Shown here in pieces: positions 1 through 6,822 of a DNA stretch of 7,029 nt. The notes beneath the pieces are model-generated. The model had not been told where the DNA came from, ran no database searches, and saw nothing but the letters and a program-made list of their open reading frames with translations. This DNA is from Xanthobacteraceae bacterium (GTDB taxonomy: Bacteria; Pseudomonadota; Alphaproteobacteria; Rhizobiales; Xanthobacteraceae): the NCBI GenBank assembly GCA_030044035.1, contig JASHWN010000454.1:1-7029 (forward strand), given 5' to 3'. Positions within the stretch are counted from its first letter, which is position 1. Each line of letters begins with the position of its first letter. The position numbers and the translations under genes are program-made.

Positions 1-4
1 GTGG

Positions 5-1648
5 ATGTCGAGCGTTTCGGCCAGCCTTTCTGCATTGCTGGTGCCCTCCCTCGCCGCGGGTGAGCACGCCGACCGCAAATCTGCGGCGCACCTGTGGCGA
101 TTCTCCTCGTATTTTTTCGCTGCGCTCAAAAAACTGCCGTTCGATCCGCTCGACCGCAGCGCGGTCTTGATCATTGCCGTGGCGGCGGGCGCCCACGCCG
201 GCTTCGTGTCGGTGATGGGCCTTTCCATCGACGAAACTTACGACGTTGTCATGGCGCGCAGCCTGGCGCTGTCCTACCAGGATCACCCGCCGGCAATCAT
301 GTGGCTCATCGCGGCTGCCGTGCATCTGTTCGGCAGCGAGAACCATTTTGTCGTCCGCCTGCCGACACTGATTCTGGCTGCGGCACAGAGCTGGTTCGTT
401 TACCGGCTCACCGCACTCGCGTTCGGCAAGTGGGCCGGGCTGTTTGCCGTCATTGCGCTCGTACTGTCGCCGCTGTTCGGGTTTTATCTGGGCGCGATCG
501 CGGTCACCGACGGACCGCTGTTGTTCGGCCTAACCGCCGCGGCTTTCTTTTTGGCACGTGGGCTGCTCGGCGCCGGCGCGATGCATTGGCGCGACTGGCT
601 TATCGCCGGAATTTTCTTCGGCCTCGCCTGCCTGTCCAAATTCACCGCCGTGCTGGTTCTGCCCGGCCTTGTCTTGTTTCTGCTGACAGTGCGGCGCTAC
701 CGCGGCCTGCTGCTCACGTCGGGCCCCTACGTGGCGGCGCTCGCGGCGCTCGTCGCATTCACGCCGGTCATCGTCTGGAACGCACAAAACGGCTTCGCCG
801 CATTCGTTTTCCAAGGCAGCCGCGCCGCGCTCGATAGCCACATCCATGTCGACCGTCTGATCTCGCACACCGGCTTTCTGTTGGCAGCGATGGGACCCGC
901 GGTCTGGCTCCTCCAGATCGGCACGCTCGCCGGCGCGCTCTGGCGCGGCCCGCGCGACGAACGGGCGTGGTTCTTTGCCACGCTGGCGCTTGCGCCGATC
1001 GCATTCTTCGCGGTCATCGACCTGTTCGGCTTCGAGGGCGTGCAAGGCCCGCACTGGCTGGCGCCCGGTTATCTGTTCACGTTTCCGCTGGTCGGCGCGG
1101 CGGTGGCGCGCTGGCGGCCGCGTTTTCCCCGCCTGGTCTGGGGCACGATCGCCGCATGTGTCTTTGGTGCGGCCGCGGTGGCTTTGGTGTTCGTCAGCCA
1201 CGCCCGCACGGGATGGCTCGGCCATTTCGTCCCGGCCATCAGCAGCGATTACGATCCGCTGCTCGCCGACGACGCGGACTGGCGCGATTTGCGCTCGCGG
1301 CTCGAGCGGGACGGCTTACTCGATTCCCGGCACTTTCTCTTGCTCGGCCGCTATGAGTACTGCTTCAAGGCCGAACTCGTGATCAGAGACAGTTTGCCGA
1401 TCGCCTGTCTCTCGGCCAATCCGGTGTCTCACGCGCTGTGGCGCGATGACGCCGCCCTGCTCGGCCGCGACGCCATCATCATCACCAATTGGTGGAACGC
1501 GCGGCAGAGTATTTCTGAAGTGAACGCCAAGTTTGCCAGCGTGGAAAAGCTACCGCCGGTTTGGATCACCGCTTACGGCCGCCCGGTGCTGCGGGTCGAG
1601 CTCGCCATCGGGCACAATTTGCAGCGGCCGCTCTTCGCGCCGCGCTAG
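5..1648 (+). CDS. ArnT-like glycosyltransferase family 39 (PMT_2) membrane protein
   Basis: Integral membrane glycosyltransferase of the GT39/ArnT/PMT_2 type. The family moves a sugar from a polyprenyl-phosphate carrier onto lipid A, a glycan or a protein on the periplasmic side; the acceptor here is unknown. Visible hallmarks are SIDETYD (residues 74-80, with the acidic pair D76-E77 of the first periplasmic loop), DHPP (93-96), VTDGP (167-171), SKFTAV (211-216), WNAQNG (258-263) and GPHWLAP (348-354). About ten hydrophobic segments run from about residue 52 to 398, followed by a soluble C-terminal domain of about 140 residues. The total of 547 residues is normal for the family. The chosen ATG is the first in the window, but the reading frame is open to the left edge (TGG at 2-4), so the real start may lie outside. 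The roughly 50-residue N-terminal extension before the first membrane helix is longer than usual and may be partly untranslated. The stop lies in a palindrome. Confidence 0.88.
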   Translation: MSSVSASLSALLVPSLAAGEHADRKSAAHLWRFSSYFFAALKKLPFDPLDRSAVLIIAVAAGAHAGFVSVMGLSIDETYDVVMARSLALSYQDHPPAIMWLIAAAVHLFGSENHFVVRLPTLILAAAQSWFVYRLTALAFGKWAGLFAVIALVLSPLFGFYLGAIAVTDGPLLFGLTAAAFFLARGLLGAGAMHWRDWLIAGIFFGLACLSKFTAVLVLPGLVLFLLTVRRYRGLLLTSGPYVAALAALVAFTPVIVWNAQNGFAAFVFQGSRAALDSHIHVDRLISHTGFLLAAMGPAVWLLQIGTLAGALWRGPRDERAWFFATLALAPIAFFAVIDLFGFEGVQGPHWLAPGYLFTFPLVGAAVARWRPRFPRLVWGTIAACVFGAAAVALVFVSHARTGWLGHFVPAISSDYDPLLADDADWRDLRSRLERDGLLDSRHFLLLGRYEYCFKAELVIRDSLPIACLSANPVSHALWRDDAALLGRDAIIITNWWNARQSISEVNAKFASVEKLPPVWITAYGRPVLRVELAIGHNLQRPLFAPR

Positions 1649-1673
1649 CGCGGAACTGATTTTATGATTTTTT
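1640..1673 (+). terminator. Candidate intrinsic terminator on the GT39 stop codon
   Basis: A perfect 14-bp palindrome, CCGCGCTAGCGCGG (1640-1653), contains the TAG stop of the GT39 gene. Transcribed, it can fold as a 5-bp CCGCG/CGCGG stem with a CTAG loop. A T-rich tract follows, with TTTT at 1660-1663 and TTTTTT at 1668-1673. This resembles a rho-independent terminator, although the first T run starts about 7 nt after the stem, which is looser than the classical arrangement. The palindrome and T runs are seen directly; terminator function is inferred. Confidence 0.45.
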
Positions 1674-2287
1674 CCACGGTCTCTCGCGCGGTGTCGTTTC
1701 AGGGCAACGCGTCCGCCTTCCAGTCGGCGCTGAAAGGCACGCCGGTCCTGATCGCCGCGGCACTGGTCGTCATCTACATCATTCTCGGCGTGCTGTACGA
1801 GAATGCGGTGCATCCGATCACGATTCTGTCGACGCTGCCGTCAGCGGGCATAGGCGCCTTGCTGCTGCTCATGGCCTTGCACATCGATCTGGCCATGACC
1901 GCGCTCCTGGGCATCATACTCTTGATCGGAATTGTGAAGAAAAACGGCATTATGCTGGTCGACTTCGCATTGGACGCGGAACGCAACGAGGGTTTGAAAC
2001 CCGAGGAATCGATTACAAAAGCCTGCCTGCTGCGCTTCCGACCGATCTTGATGACCACCATGGCTGCGCTGCTCGGCGCGGTGCCGCTGGCGGTCGGAAC
2101 CGGAACCGGCGCCGAACTTCGCCAGCCGCTGGGCTACACCATTATCGGCGGCCTGGCGCTTTCGCAGATCTTGACGCCGTTCACGACCCCGATCGTCTAT
2201 CTTCATCTCGATCGTCTCAGCGCGATGCTAAAGCGCATGAGACGGGATCGCTCGACGCCCGATTTGGCCGGCGCCCAAGCCACGTGA
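1664..2287 (+). pseudogene. 5'-truncated RND efflux permease remnant (MdtB/MdtC-like C-terminus)
   Basis: The 207 residues match only the C-terminal fifth of a HAE-1 RND multidrug permease, a family usually about 1,000-1,050 residues long. The match is closest in style to MdtB/Mdt[14 protein letters not shown] (11-23), the [17 protein letters not shown] region (44-62), [17 protein letters not shown] (86-102), [11 protein letters not shown] (122-132), a [13 protein letters not shown] loop (145-157) and [10 protein letters not shown] (171-180). These correspond to TM8-TM12. The TM10 lysine and TM11 arginine equivalents of the proton relay remain (K93 and R126 by my alignment), but the TM4 aspartate pair and the whole porter domain are absent, so it cannot work as a pump. 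Homology begins within a few codons of the ATG, which puts the break near 1664-1675. The ATG lies inside the T-rich tract after the GT39 stop, with at best a weak GGAA 8 nt upstream. No internal stop is seen, so the truncation is fairly recent or the piece is tolerated. A functional mini-protein is possible but unlikely. Confidence 0.8.
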
Positions 2288-2293
2288 TTGCAC

Positions 2294-2310
2294 CGGCCCG
2301 TGCCGGGCCG
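2294..2310. terminator. GC hairpin in the convergent gap
   Basis: CGGCCCG (2294-2300), a TGC loop and CGGGCCG (2304-2310) form a perfect 7-bp stem with a 3-nt loop. It sits in the 41-bp gap between the ends of the RND remnant (+) and the acyltransferase gene (-), where a bidirectional terminator would be expected. There is no T run on either side, so it may only slow polymerase or stabilise 3' ends. The inverted repeat is certain; the role is inferred. Confidence 0.45.
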
Positions 2311-2328
2311 TTCGGAACTGCCGCGCTG

Positions 2329-3369
2329 CTAGACGGTTCCGGCTTCGGTAGGTGCGGTGATGACGTCGTCCGCGGCGAGCCGCGGTGCGGGAGCCGCGGT
2401 GTCCCTTTGGCCCAAAGCGAGCTTCCAGCGCTGGGCCGGCTGCTCGACCAACAGCGCGGAGAGTAGCGCAAGCGCCACCGTGATCGTTGCCGCGAACGCC
2501 AAGCCGATCCAAAAATTCTTGGTCAGCATTGCGCTGAGCTGCTGCACCGGGAAGGCATAAAGGTAAATCGCATACGACAGGTCGAGCGGCGGCCGCAGCC
2601 ACGCCGGAAGTTTGATGCTGCCGAGCGCAATGACCGCCGCCGTCAGCACGAGATAGAGAGCGAAGAAGCTTCGCCCCAGCGCGGCAAACAAACACGACAA
2701 CAGCAGCACGGCGGCAATCGCCCAGGCGAGGTTTTTGAGCTTCTGCGCCGCCGCAACAAAGGAGCCGGCGACGAACAACGCGGAGAATTGCAGCCAAAAT
2801 GTATCGAGCGCCGAAAAACCGATGACGATGAGGCCGAAGCCCGATACCAAAACCGCCGCAACGGGCTTGTAGCGCAACGCGACGAAGCAGAGCGCGAGCA
2901 CCACGTACATTTTGACTTCGTACGTCAGCGTCCACAGCGAACCGTTGAGCGCGTTTGGCATGGCGTTGCCGGCAAACACGGCCTGCGACACGCCTGCCTT
3001 GGTGCCGGTAAATAAAGTGACGTTCTTGCCGATGAACGACAACAATTGGTAATCGAGATAGGGTCGCAGGTCGGGCGCAACGCAGGCGCCCAGCAACACG
3101 GTAAAAACGACGCAGACCACCAGCGCCGGATAGATGCGTAACCCGCGGCTGATGAGAAACGCGTGCACCGCGTGGTGGCGGATGACGCTCAGCGTGTTCA
3201 GATAGCCGCTGACGATAAAGAAGATGAGGACGCCGAGGCCGCCGAGCGTGGCGCGAAATAGCCCGATACCAGGTTCGGACAGGCCCATCACCGCGCTCTG
3301 GTGCGACCAGAGCACCATGCTGGCGGCCACCAGCCGTATCAGGTCGAAAGCATTGCTGTGCTTACGCAT
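2329..3369 (-). CDS. Acyltransferase family 3 (OafA-like) membrane protein
   Basis: Membrane acyltransferase of the acyltransferase-3/OafA family, which O-acylates (often O-acetylates) sugars of LPS, exopolysaccharide or other surface glycans. Visible features are an N-terminal FDLIRLVAASMVLWSH segment with the family histidine (H23), FFIVSGYL (50-57), the RGLRIYPAL arginine motif (75-83), NGSLWTLTYEVKMY (142-155, with E151) and a final VEQPAQRW (308-315). There are about ten hydrophobic helices. The 346 residues are typical, ending in a roughly 25-residue Ala/Thr/Pro-rich tail. I chose the ATG at 3369 because the FDLIRL core follows at once and a purine-rich GAGGGGGA (3370-3377) abuts it. 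Two ATGs at 3390 and 3387 would add seven or six residues but lack a ribosome site. An open frame continues upstream across queA, but those residues are an Arg-rich antisense-style shadow. The gene follows queA by 29 bp on the same strand, so co-transcription is likely. Donor and acceptor cannot be told from sequence. Confidence 0.88.
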   Translation of the reverse strand: MRKHSNAFDLIRLVAASMVLWSHQSAVMGLSEPGIGLFRATLGGLGVLIFFIVSGYLNTLSVIRHHAVHAFLISRGLRIYPALVVCVVFTVLLGACVAPDLRPYLDYQLLSFIGKNVTLFTGTKAGVSQAVFAGNAMPNALNGSLWTLTYEVKMYVVLALCFVALRYKPVAAVLVSGFGLIVIGFSALDTFWLQFSALFVAGSFVAAAQKLKNLAWAIAAVLLLSCLFAALGRSFFALYLVLTAAVIALGSIKLPAWLRPPLDLSYAIYLYAFPVQQLSAMLTKNFWIGLAFAATITVALALLSALLVEQPAQRWKLALGQRDTAAPAPRLAADDVITAPTEAGTV

Positions 3370-3398
3370 TCCCCCTCGCGCCGCCATCATAGCCGATA

Positions 3399-4496
3399 TC
3401 AGGTCGCCGCGTCGCGAAACAGCAGGCAAGCGTCGCCATAGGAATAAAACCGGTAGCCGGCGTCGATGGCGTGCGCATAGGCCTGCCGCATGGTGTCGAG
3501 GCCGCTGAAGGCGGCGACCAGCATGAACAAGGTCGAGCGCGGCAGGTGGAAATTGGTCAGCATGAGATCGACGGCACGGAAGCGGTAGCCGGGCGTGATG
3601 AACAGCGCGGTGTCGCCGGAAAACGCCGCAATCGTGCCGTCGGCTGCGGTGGCGCTTTCGACGAGCCGCAGCGAGGTCGAGCCGACCGCGACGATGCGTC
3701 CGCCGCCCCTGCGCGCGGCGTTGAGCGCGGCCGCGGTCTCGGCGCCCACGCTGCCCCATTCGGCGTGCATGCGATGGCCGGACGTATCGTCGGTTTTGAC
3801 CGGCAGGAACGTGCCAGGACCGACATGCAGCGTCACTTTGTGGAGGGCGATGTCGCGGGTGCGCAACGCCGCGACCAGATCGTCGGTGAAATGCAGGCCC
3901 GCGGTCGGCGCGGCGACCGAGCCTTCGTCGCGCGCGAACATGGTCTGATAGTCGGAGCGGTCGGCTTCGTCGGCGGGGCGGCGGCCGGCGATGTAGGGCG
4001 GCAACGGCATGTCGCCGCGCTCGGCCAGCGCGGCATCGAGCGCGGTGCCGTGGAAAGCGAAGGCGAACGTCACCTCGCCGCCCTCCCCTTTGGCCTCCAC
4101 CGTGGCGTCGAGCTGATCGAGGAAGCAGACTTTGCCTTCGGCGCCGAAGCGCACCACGTCGCCAGGGGCAAGCCGTTTTGCCGGCCGCACCAGCGCGGTC
4201 CAGCGCGAGCCGTCGATCCGCCGGGTCAAGGTCGCGGCGATGGCGGGGCCGCCCTCACCGCCTTCGCTACGCGGTAGCCGCCGCCCAAAAAGCTGTGCCG
4301 GAATGACTTTGGTGTCGTTGACCACGAGCGCGTCGCCGGGCCGCAGCAGCGCCGGCAGATCGCGCATGGTGCGGTCCTCCAGGACCGGCGACCCGCCAGG
4401 GCGCACCACCAGAAGCCGCGCCGCGTCGCGCGGCGAGGCCGGCCGCAGCGCAATGCGGTTTTCCGGCAAGGCGAAGTCGAACAAGTCGGTGCGCAT
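3399..4496 (-). CDS. queA: S-adenosylmethionine:tRNA ribosyltransferase-isomerase
   Basis: QueA transfers and isomerises the ribosyl part of S-adenosylmethionine onto preQ1 at position 34 of GUN-anticodon tRNAs, giving epoxyqueuosine. It is cytoplasmic and acts after Tgt in queuosine synthesis. The whole family pattern is present: [16 protein letters not shown] at the start, [17 protein letters not shown] (57-73), LPPYI (165-169), [22 protein letters not shown] (183-204), [10 protein letters not shown] (224-233), HRMHAEW (241-247), [11 protein letters not shown] (271-281), ITPGY (300-304), [15 protein letters not shown] (313-327) and [13 protein letters not shown] (347-359). The 365 residues match the usual 340-360. 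The start is fixed by an in-frame TGA two codons upstream (ending at 4503); no good Shine-Dalgarno sequence is visible before it. In many proteobacteria queA is followed by tgt, but here an acyltransferase gene follows instead. Small variants such as GSTSLR and GDACLL lie within expected family variation. Confidence 0.97.
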   Translation of the reverse strand: MRTDLFDFALPENRIALRPASPRDAARLLVVRPGGSPVLEDRTMRDLPALLRPGDALVVNDTKVIPAQLFGRRLPRSEGGEGGPAIAATLTRRIDGSRWTALVRPAKRLAPGDVVRFGAEGKVCFLDQLDATVEAKGEGGEVTFAFAFHGTALDAALAERGDMPLPPYIAGRRPADEADRSDYQTMFARDEGSVAAPTAGLHFTDDLVAALRTRDIALHKVTLHVGPGTFLPVKTDDTSGHRMHAEWGSVGAETAAALNAARRGGGRIVAVGSTSLRLVESATAADGTIAAFSGDTALFITPGYRFRAVDLMLTNFHLPRSTLFMLVAAFSGLDTMRQAYAHAIDAGYRFYSYGDACLLFRDAAT

Positions 4497-4862
4497 TGGT
4501 GGTCAATTCATTGGGTCGAAGGCGGCAACCACCGGCTCTGGTGGGGCGCCCCGTTGGCGGCCATATGTCGTCCATGAGCGGCCGTCCATGCAATCCCGGC
4601 AGCGATCTTCGGGCGCTCTGGCAGACCCTGGCTGGGCGAGGTGCCATTTCCGCAATGCGTGCCGGACAAAACGGATTGGACGGAACGCCCCACGACCGCG
4701 GAATTTGCGCTGCGGGCTGAACCTGAGGGCCCATCCGCCGCTCGTCGCGAACGCTAGCGAAACGGCCTCTCCGCGCCGGCGGTGCGGTTGTCCGGCTTCC
4801 ATATCCTGCTCTAAAACAGCGCATCGGCCATCTTTTTGCGCGGCGAAGGCGCGGCAGGCAAC
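4497..4862. other. Divergent intergenic region between queA and the GT9 operon
   Basis: About 366 bp separate the divergently read queA and GT9 genes. I find no credible protein gene here: open frames on both strands use weak starts or are extensions of antisense frames, and none shows a recognisable motif. I see no tRNA. Structures seen are a 10-bp palindrome GGGGCGCCCC (4543-4552), beside a small CCACC/GGTGG hairpin (4529-4533 with 4540-4544), and a promoter-like pair at 4788-4817 on the + strand. The region should hold promoters for both directions; the queA promoter could not be placed. Confidence 0.5.
4788..4817 (+). promoter_or_regulatory. Possible sigma70-type promoter for the GT9-GT2 operon
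   Basis: TTGTCC (4788-4793), an 18-nt spacer and TAAAAC (4812-4817) give 4 of 6 matches to each of the -35 and -10 consensus hexamers. Transcription would begin near 4824, leaving a leader of about 40 nt before GTG 4863 but only about 12 nt before TTG 4836, which favours the GTG start. This is a by-eye match and chance is a serious alternative. Confidence 0.3.
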
Positions 4863-5852
4863 GTGACCCCAAGCGCGGTCATCCAGGTCAAAAGCGGCAT
4901 CGGCGACGTCATCTGGCACCTGCCGTTCGTCCGCGCCATCGCGGCGGCTGCGCCGGGCGGCCAGGTGACGTTCCTCGCCCCGCCATCGAGCGGCGCGCGC
5001 GAACTTTTGGCGGCCGAGCCCTGCGTCGCCGAGACCATTTACTTCGAGCATTCCGGTTCGGAGCTGCGCCGCGCCCTCAATTTCATCCGCCTGGTCGCGC
5101 TGTTGCGGCAGCGGCGCTTTCGCACCCTGTGGATTCTCGACCGCACCATCCGGCCGGCGTCCGCCGCGTTCTTGGCCGGCGTTCCCAAGCGCATCGGCGT
5201 CGGGCTGACCCGGCAGCGCTGGTATCTCACCAATCCGGGCATCGATCAGAGCCATTGGCATGATCACCCGATCGGCTGGCTTATTGCGCTGATGGCGGCG
5301 CAAGGCGTGCCGTTGCCGACCACCGAGCCCAACTTACGGCTCGCCGCCGACACTCTCGCCGCGATCGGCGCCAAATATGCCGACTGCCCGCGGCCCTGGA
5401 GTGCGGTCGGTCTCGGTGGCTCACACCCGGCACGGGATTGGCCGGACGACAGGTGGGCAACGCTTATCGCCGGCATGCGCGCGCGCAGCGCCGGCACGAT
5501 CTTCATCGTCGGCGGTCCCGAGAGCGCGGCGCGCGCCCAGCGCTTGGCCGCGCAAGGAAGCGGCGCACGCGCCGTCAACGCTTGCGGGCTAAAGCTCGAC
5601 GAGACTGCCGCGCTGTTGCATCACGCCGACCTCTTTGTCGGCACCGACTCCGGCCCGATGAACATCGCCGCCGCGGTCGGCACGCCGGCGTTCGCCCTGT
5701 TCGGGGTCAATCCGGTGCTGACCTATTCGAAATTCATTCACCCGATTGTCCCGGAAGGCGGCCCCGCACCCGACGGCATGGCGCGCATTGCGGCCGCCGA
5801 TGTGCTCGCGCATATCGCGCCGCGGCTTTCGGTTTGCGGGCAACACGGCTAA
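4863..5852 (+). CDS. Glycosyltransferase family 9 (heptosyltransferase-like)
   Basis: GT9 enzyme related to the ADP-heptose:LPS heptosyltransferases WaaC, WaaF and WaaQ, cytoplasmic and probably membrane-associated, adding a heptose or similar sugar to LPS core or another glycan. The two-domain GT-B pattern is visible: IQVKSGIGDVIWHLPFVRA (7-25), where D15 occupies the family's catalytic acidic position; a PKRIGVG segment (108-114); GLGGSHPARDWPDDRWA (183-199); IFIVGGPES (213-221); and the nucleotide-sugar site HADLFVGTDSGPMNIAAA (254-271) followed by GTPAFALFG (273-281). The 329 residues are normal for the family. An in-frame TAA at 4812-4814 limits the start to TTG 4836 or GTG 4863. I prefer GTG because the core follows immediately, AGG lies 4 nt upstream (4856-4858), and the TTG has no ribosome site; the TTG version would add nine residues. 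A GT2 gene follows after 53 bp. Subfamily and acceptor cannot be fixed from sequence. Confidence 0.88.
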   Translation: MTPSAVIQVKSGIGDVIWHLPFVRAIAAAAPGGQVTFLAPPSSGARELLAAEPCVAETIYFEHSGSELRRALNFIRLVALLRQRRFRTLWILDRTIRPASAAFLAGVPKRIGVGLTRQRWYLTNPGIDQSHWHDHPIGWLIALMAAQGVPLPTTEPNLRLAADTLAAIGAKYADCPRPWSAVGLGGSHPARDWPDDRWATLIAGMRARSAGTIFIVGGPESAARAQRLAAQGSGARAVNACGLKLDETAALLHHADLFVGTDSGPMNIAAAVGTPAFALFGVNPVLTYSKFIHPIVPEGGPAPDGMARIAAADVLAHIAPRLSVCGQHG

Positions 5853-5879
5853 GGGAGGCGTCGGGGCGTTTCGCCTCTC
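5853..5879 (+). other. Inverted repeat between the GT9 and GT2 genes
   Basis: GGGAGGCG (5853-5860) can pair with CGCCTCTC (5872-5879), giving 8 pairs including one G-U and an 11-nt loop. It starts directly after the GT9 stop. No T run follows, so it is unlikely to be a complete terminator; it could affect mRNA stability within the operon or be chance in GC-rich DNA. Confidence 0.25.
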
Positions 5880-5905
5880 GCCGCCGCATTCTCGTGGGAA
5901 CCGCC

Positions 5906-6691
5906 ATGCCGACGATTTCCGCCTACATCATCGCCTTCAACGAGGCCGCCAAGATCAAGGCGGCGGTCGAGACCGTGCTCTGGACCGATGAGATCATTGT
6001 CGCCGATTCCAACAGTACCGACGGGACGGCCGAGATCGCCGCCGGCCTCGGCGCCCGCGTCGTCCAGATTCCGTTCCACGGCTTTGGCGACCTGCGCAAC
6101 CGTGCCATCGCGGCCTGCCGCAGCGACTGGATTTTCAGCCTGGATTCCGATGAACGCTGCACCAAGGAGGTACGCGACGAGATTCTCGGGCTCATTGCCG
6201 GCGCGCCGGCGCACGACGTGTATCGGGTGCCGCGCCGCAATTACATGATGGGCCGCTGGATCCGCGGTTCCGGCTGGTATCCGAACTTTCGCCAGCCGCA
6301 GCTCTTCCGCAACGGCGCGATGCGCTACACGCTCGAGCCGGTGCACGAGGGCTACGAACTCATCAGCGCCAGGCCGCTTGGAACGCTGCAGAACGCCATC
6401 TGGCAGATTCCGTTCCGCAACCTTTCCGAAGTCATCCGCAAGATCGACCGCTACTCGTCGCTCGGCGCGCCGAAGCTTGCGGGCAAGAGAGCGTCGATGG
6501 CGAGCGCGGTCGGTCACGCCACGTGGGCGTTCCTCAAGCATTATTTTTTCAAGCGCGGCTTCATCGACGGCTGGGCCGGCTTTGTCATCGCCTTCGGCAA
6601 TTTCGAGGGCACGTTCTACCGCTACGCCAAGCGCTACGAAGAATTGCAGGGTTGGGATGCGCCGCCGAGCGAGCCGTTGCGACGAGAGTGA
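5906..6691 (+). CDS. WaaE/KdtX-like glycosyltransferase family 2
   Basis: GT2 (GT-A fold) glycosyltransferase resembling the WaaE/KdtX LPS-core group, which adds a glucose or similar sugar to inner-core LPS on the cytoplasmic face. Visible features are ISAYIIAFNEAAKI (4-17), DEIIVADSNSTDGT (28-41), a DLRNRA stretch (62-67), the metal/nucleotide site SLDSDER (78-84), and the family-specific block RRNYMMGRWIRGSGWYP (110-126), RQPQLFR (129-135), PVHEGYE (145-151) and IPFRNLSEVIRKIDRYS (168-184). A hydrophobic, aromatic C-terminus (208-240), probably membrane-associated, completes it. The 261 residues match the family's usual 250-260. The ATG at 5906 is set by the family N-terminus and a GGGAA ribosome site (5896-5900). 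The open frame extends further upstream, but that part is an Arg-rich shadow of the GT9 gene. It probably shares a transcript with GT9. Sugar and acceptor are inferred only at family level. Confidence 0.9.
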   Translation: MPTISAYIIAFNEAAKIKAAVETVLWTDEIIVADSNSTDGTAEIAAGLGARVVQIPFHGFGDLRNRAIAACRSDWIFSLDSDERCTKEVRDEILGLIAGAPAHDVYRVPRRNYMMGRWIRGSGWYPNFRQPQLFRNGAMRYTLEPVHEGYELISARPLGTLQNAIWQIPFRNLSEVIRKIDRYSSLGAPKLAGKRASMASAVGHATWAFLKHYFFKRGFIDGWAGFVIAFGNFEGTFYRYAKRYEELQGWDAPPSEPLRRE

Positions 6692-6822
6692 GCGAGTGGA
6701 ACTTTTCTGAACGAATTAAGGCATCACTGCGATTCATCTGGGGACAAAAATTTATTTTTGCTGCGCGCGAAATCAGATGTGGCATTGTCGTTGCGCTGTC
6801 ATGTTGCGTCGGGGAAGTGGCG
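6692..6822. other. Intergenic leader upstream of the His-rich gene
   Basis: 131 bp without a gene, visibly richer in A/T than its surroundings around 6701-6760. It holds the A/T palindrome at 6745-6760 and a strong GGGGAAG ribosome site (6811-6817). No terminator hairpin with a T run is seen after the GT2 stop. I could not place a convincing sigma70 -35/-10 pair. Confidence 0.5.
6745..6760. promoter_or_regulatory. A/T-rich palindrome, possible operator or promoter element
   Basis: CAAAAATTTATTTTTG is a perfect 7-bp inverted repeat around a 2-nt TT centre (arms 6745-6751 and 6754-6760). It stands out in otherwise GC-rich DNA, 62 bp before the His-rich gene's start codon. It could be a regulator binding site, an UP-like element or a melting site; no specific regulator can be named from the sequence. 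Confidence 0.35.

Noticed and set aside
530..1225. 231-codon open frame on the minus strand inside the GT39 gene
   Set aside because: It lies fully antisense to a gene with clear family motifs, its product is Arg/Glu/Gln-rich without domains, and such frames are common in GC-rich DNA.
3370..3759. Upstream extension of the acyltransferase frame into queA (476 codons in total)
   Set aside because: The added 130 residues are Arg/His-rich shadow sequence of queA; acyltransferase homology begins just after the ATG at 3369.
3471..4277. 268-codon open frame on the plus strand across queA
   Set aside because: It is an antisense shadow of a certain gene; the product is Gly/Arg/Ala-rich with no recognisable motif.
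4496..4720. 74-codon plus-strand frame in the divergent intergenic region
   Set aside because: It begins with TTG on top of the queA start codon, has no ribosome site and shows no recognisable sequence features.
4808..4817. On the minus strand this reads GTTTTAGAGC, like the start of a type II CRISPR repeat
   Set aside because: It is a single 10-base match with no second copy, spacer pattern or cas gene in the window; chance is the better explanation.
4503..5303. 266-codon open frame on the minus strand just upstream of and in frame with queA
   Set aside because: Most of it is antisense to the GT9 gene, it ends in TGA two codons before queA, and no family features are visible.
5849..6541. 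230-codon open frame on the minus strand inside the GT2 gene
   Set aside because: It is antisense to a well-supported glycosyltransferase, and its composition is typical of a GC-rich shadow frame.
6698..6730. GGAAC after the GT2 stop resembles the -35 of EcfG-type general stress promoters of alphaproteobacteria
   Set aside because: No CGTT-like or TT -10 element is found at the required spacing downstream.
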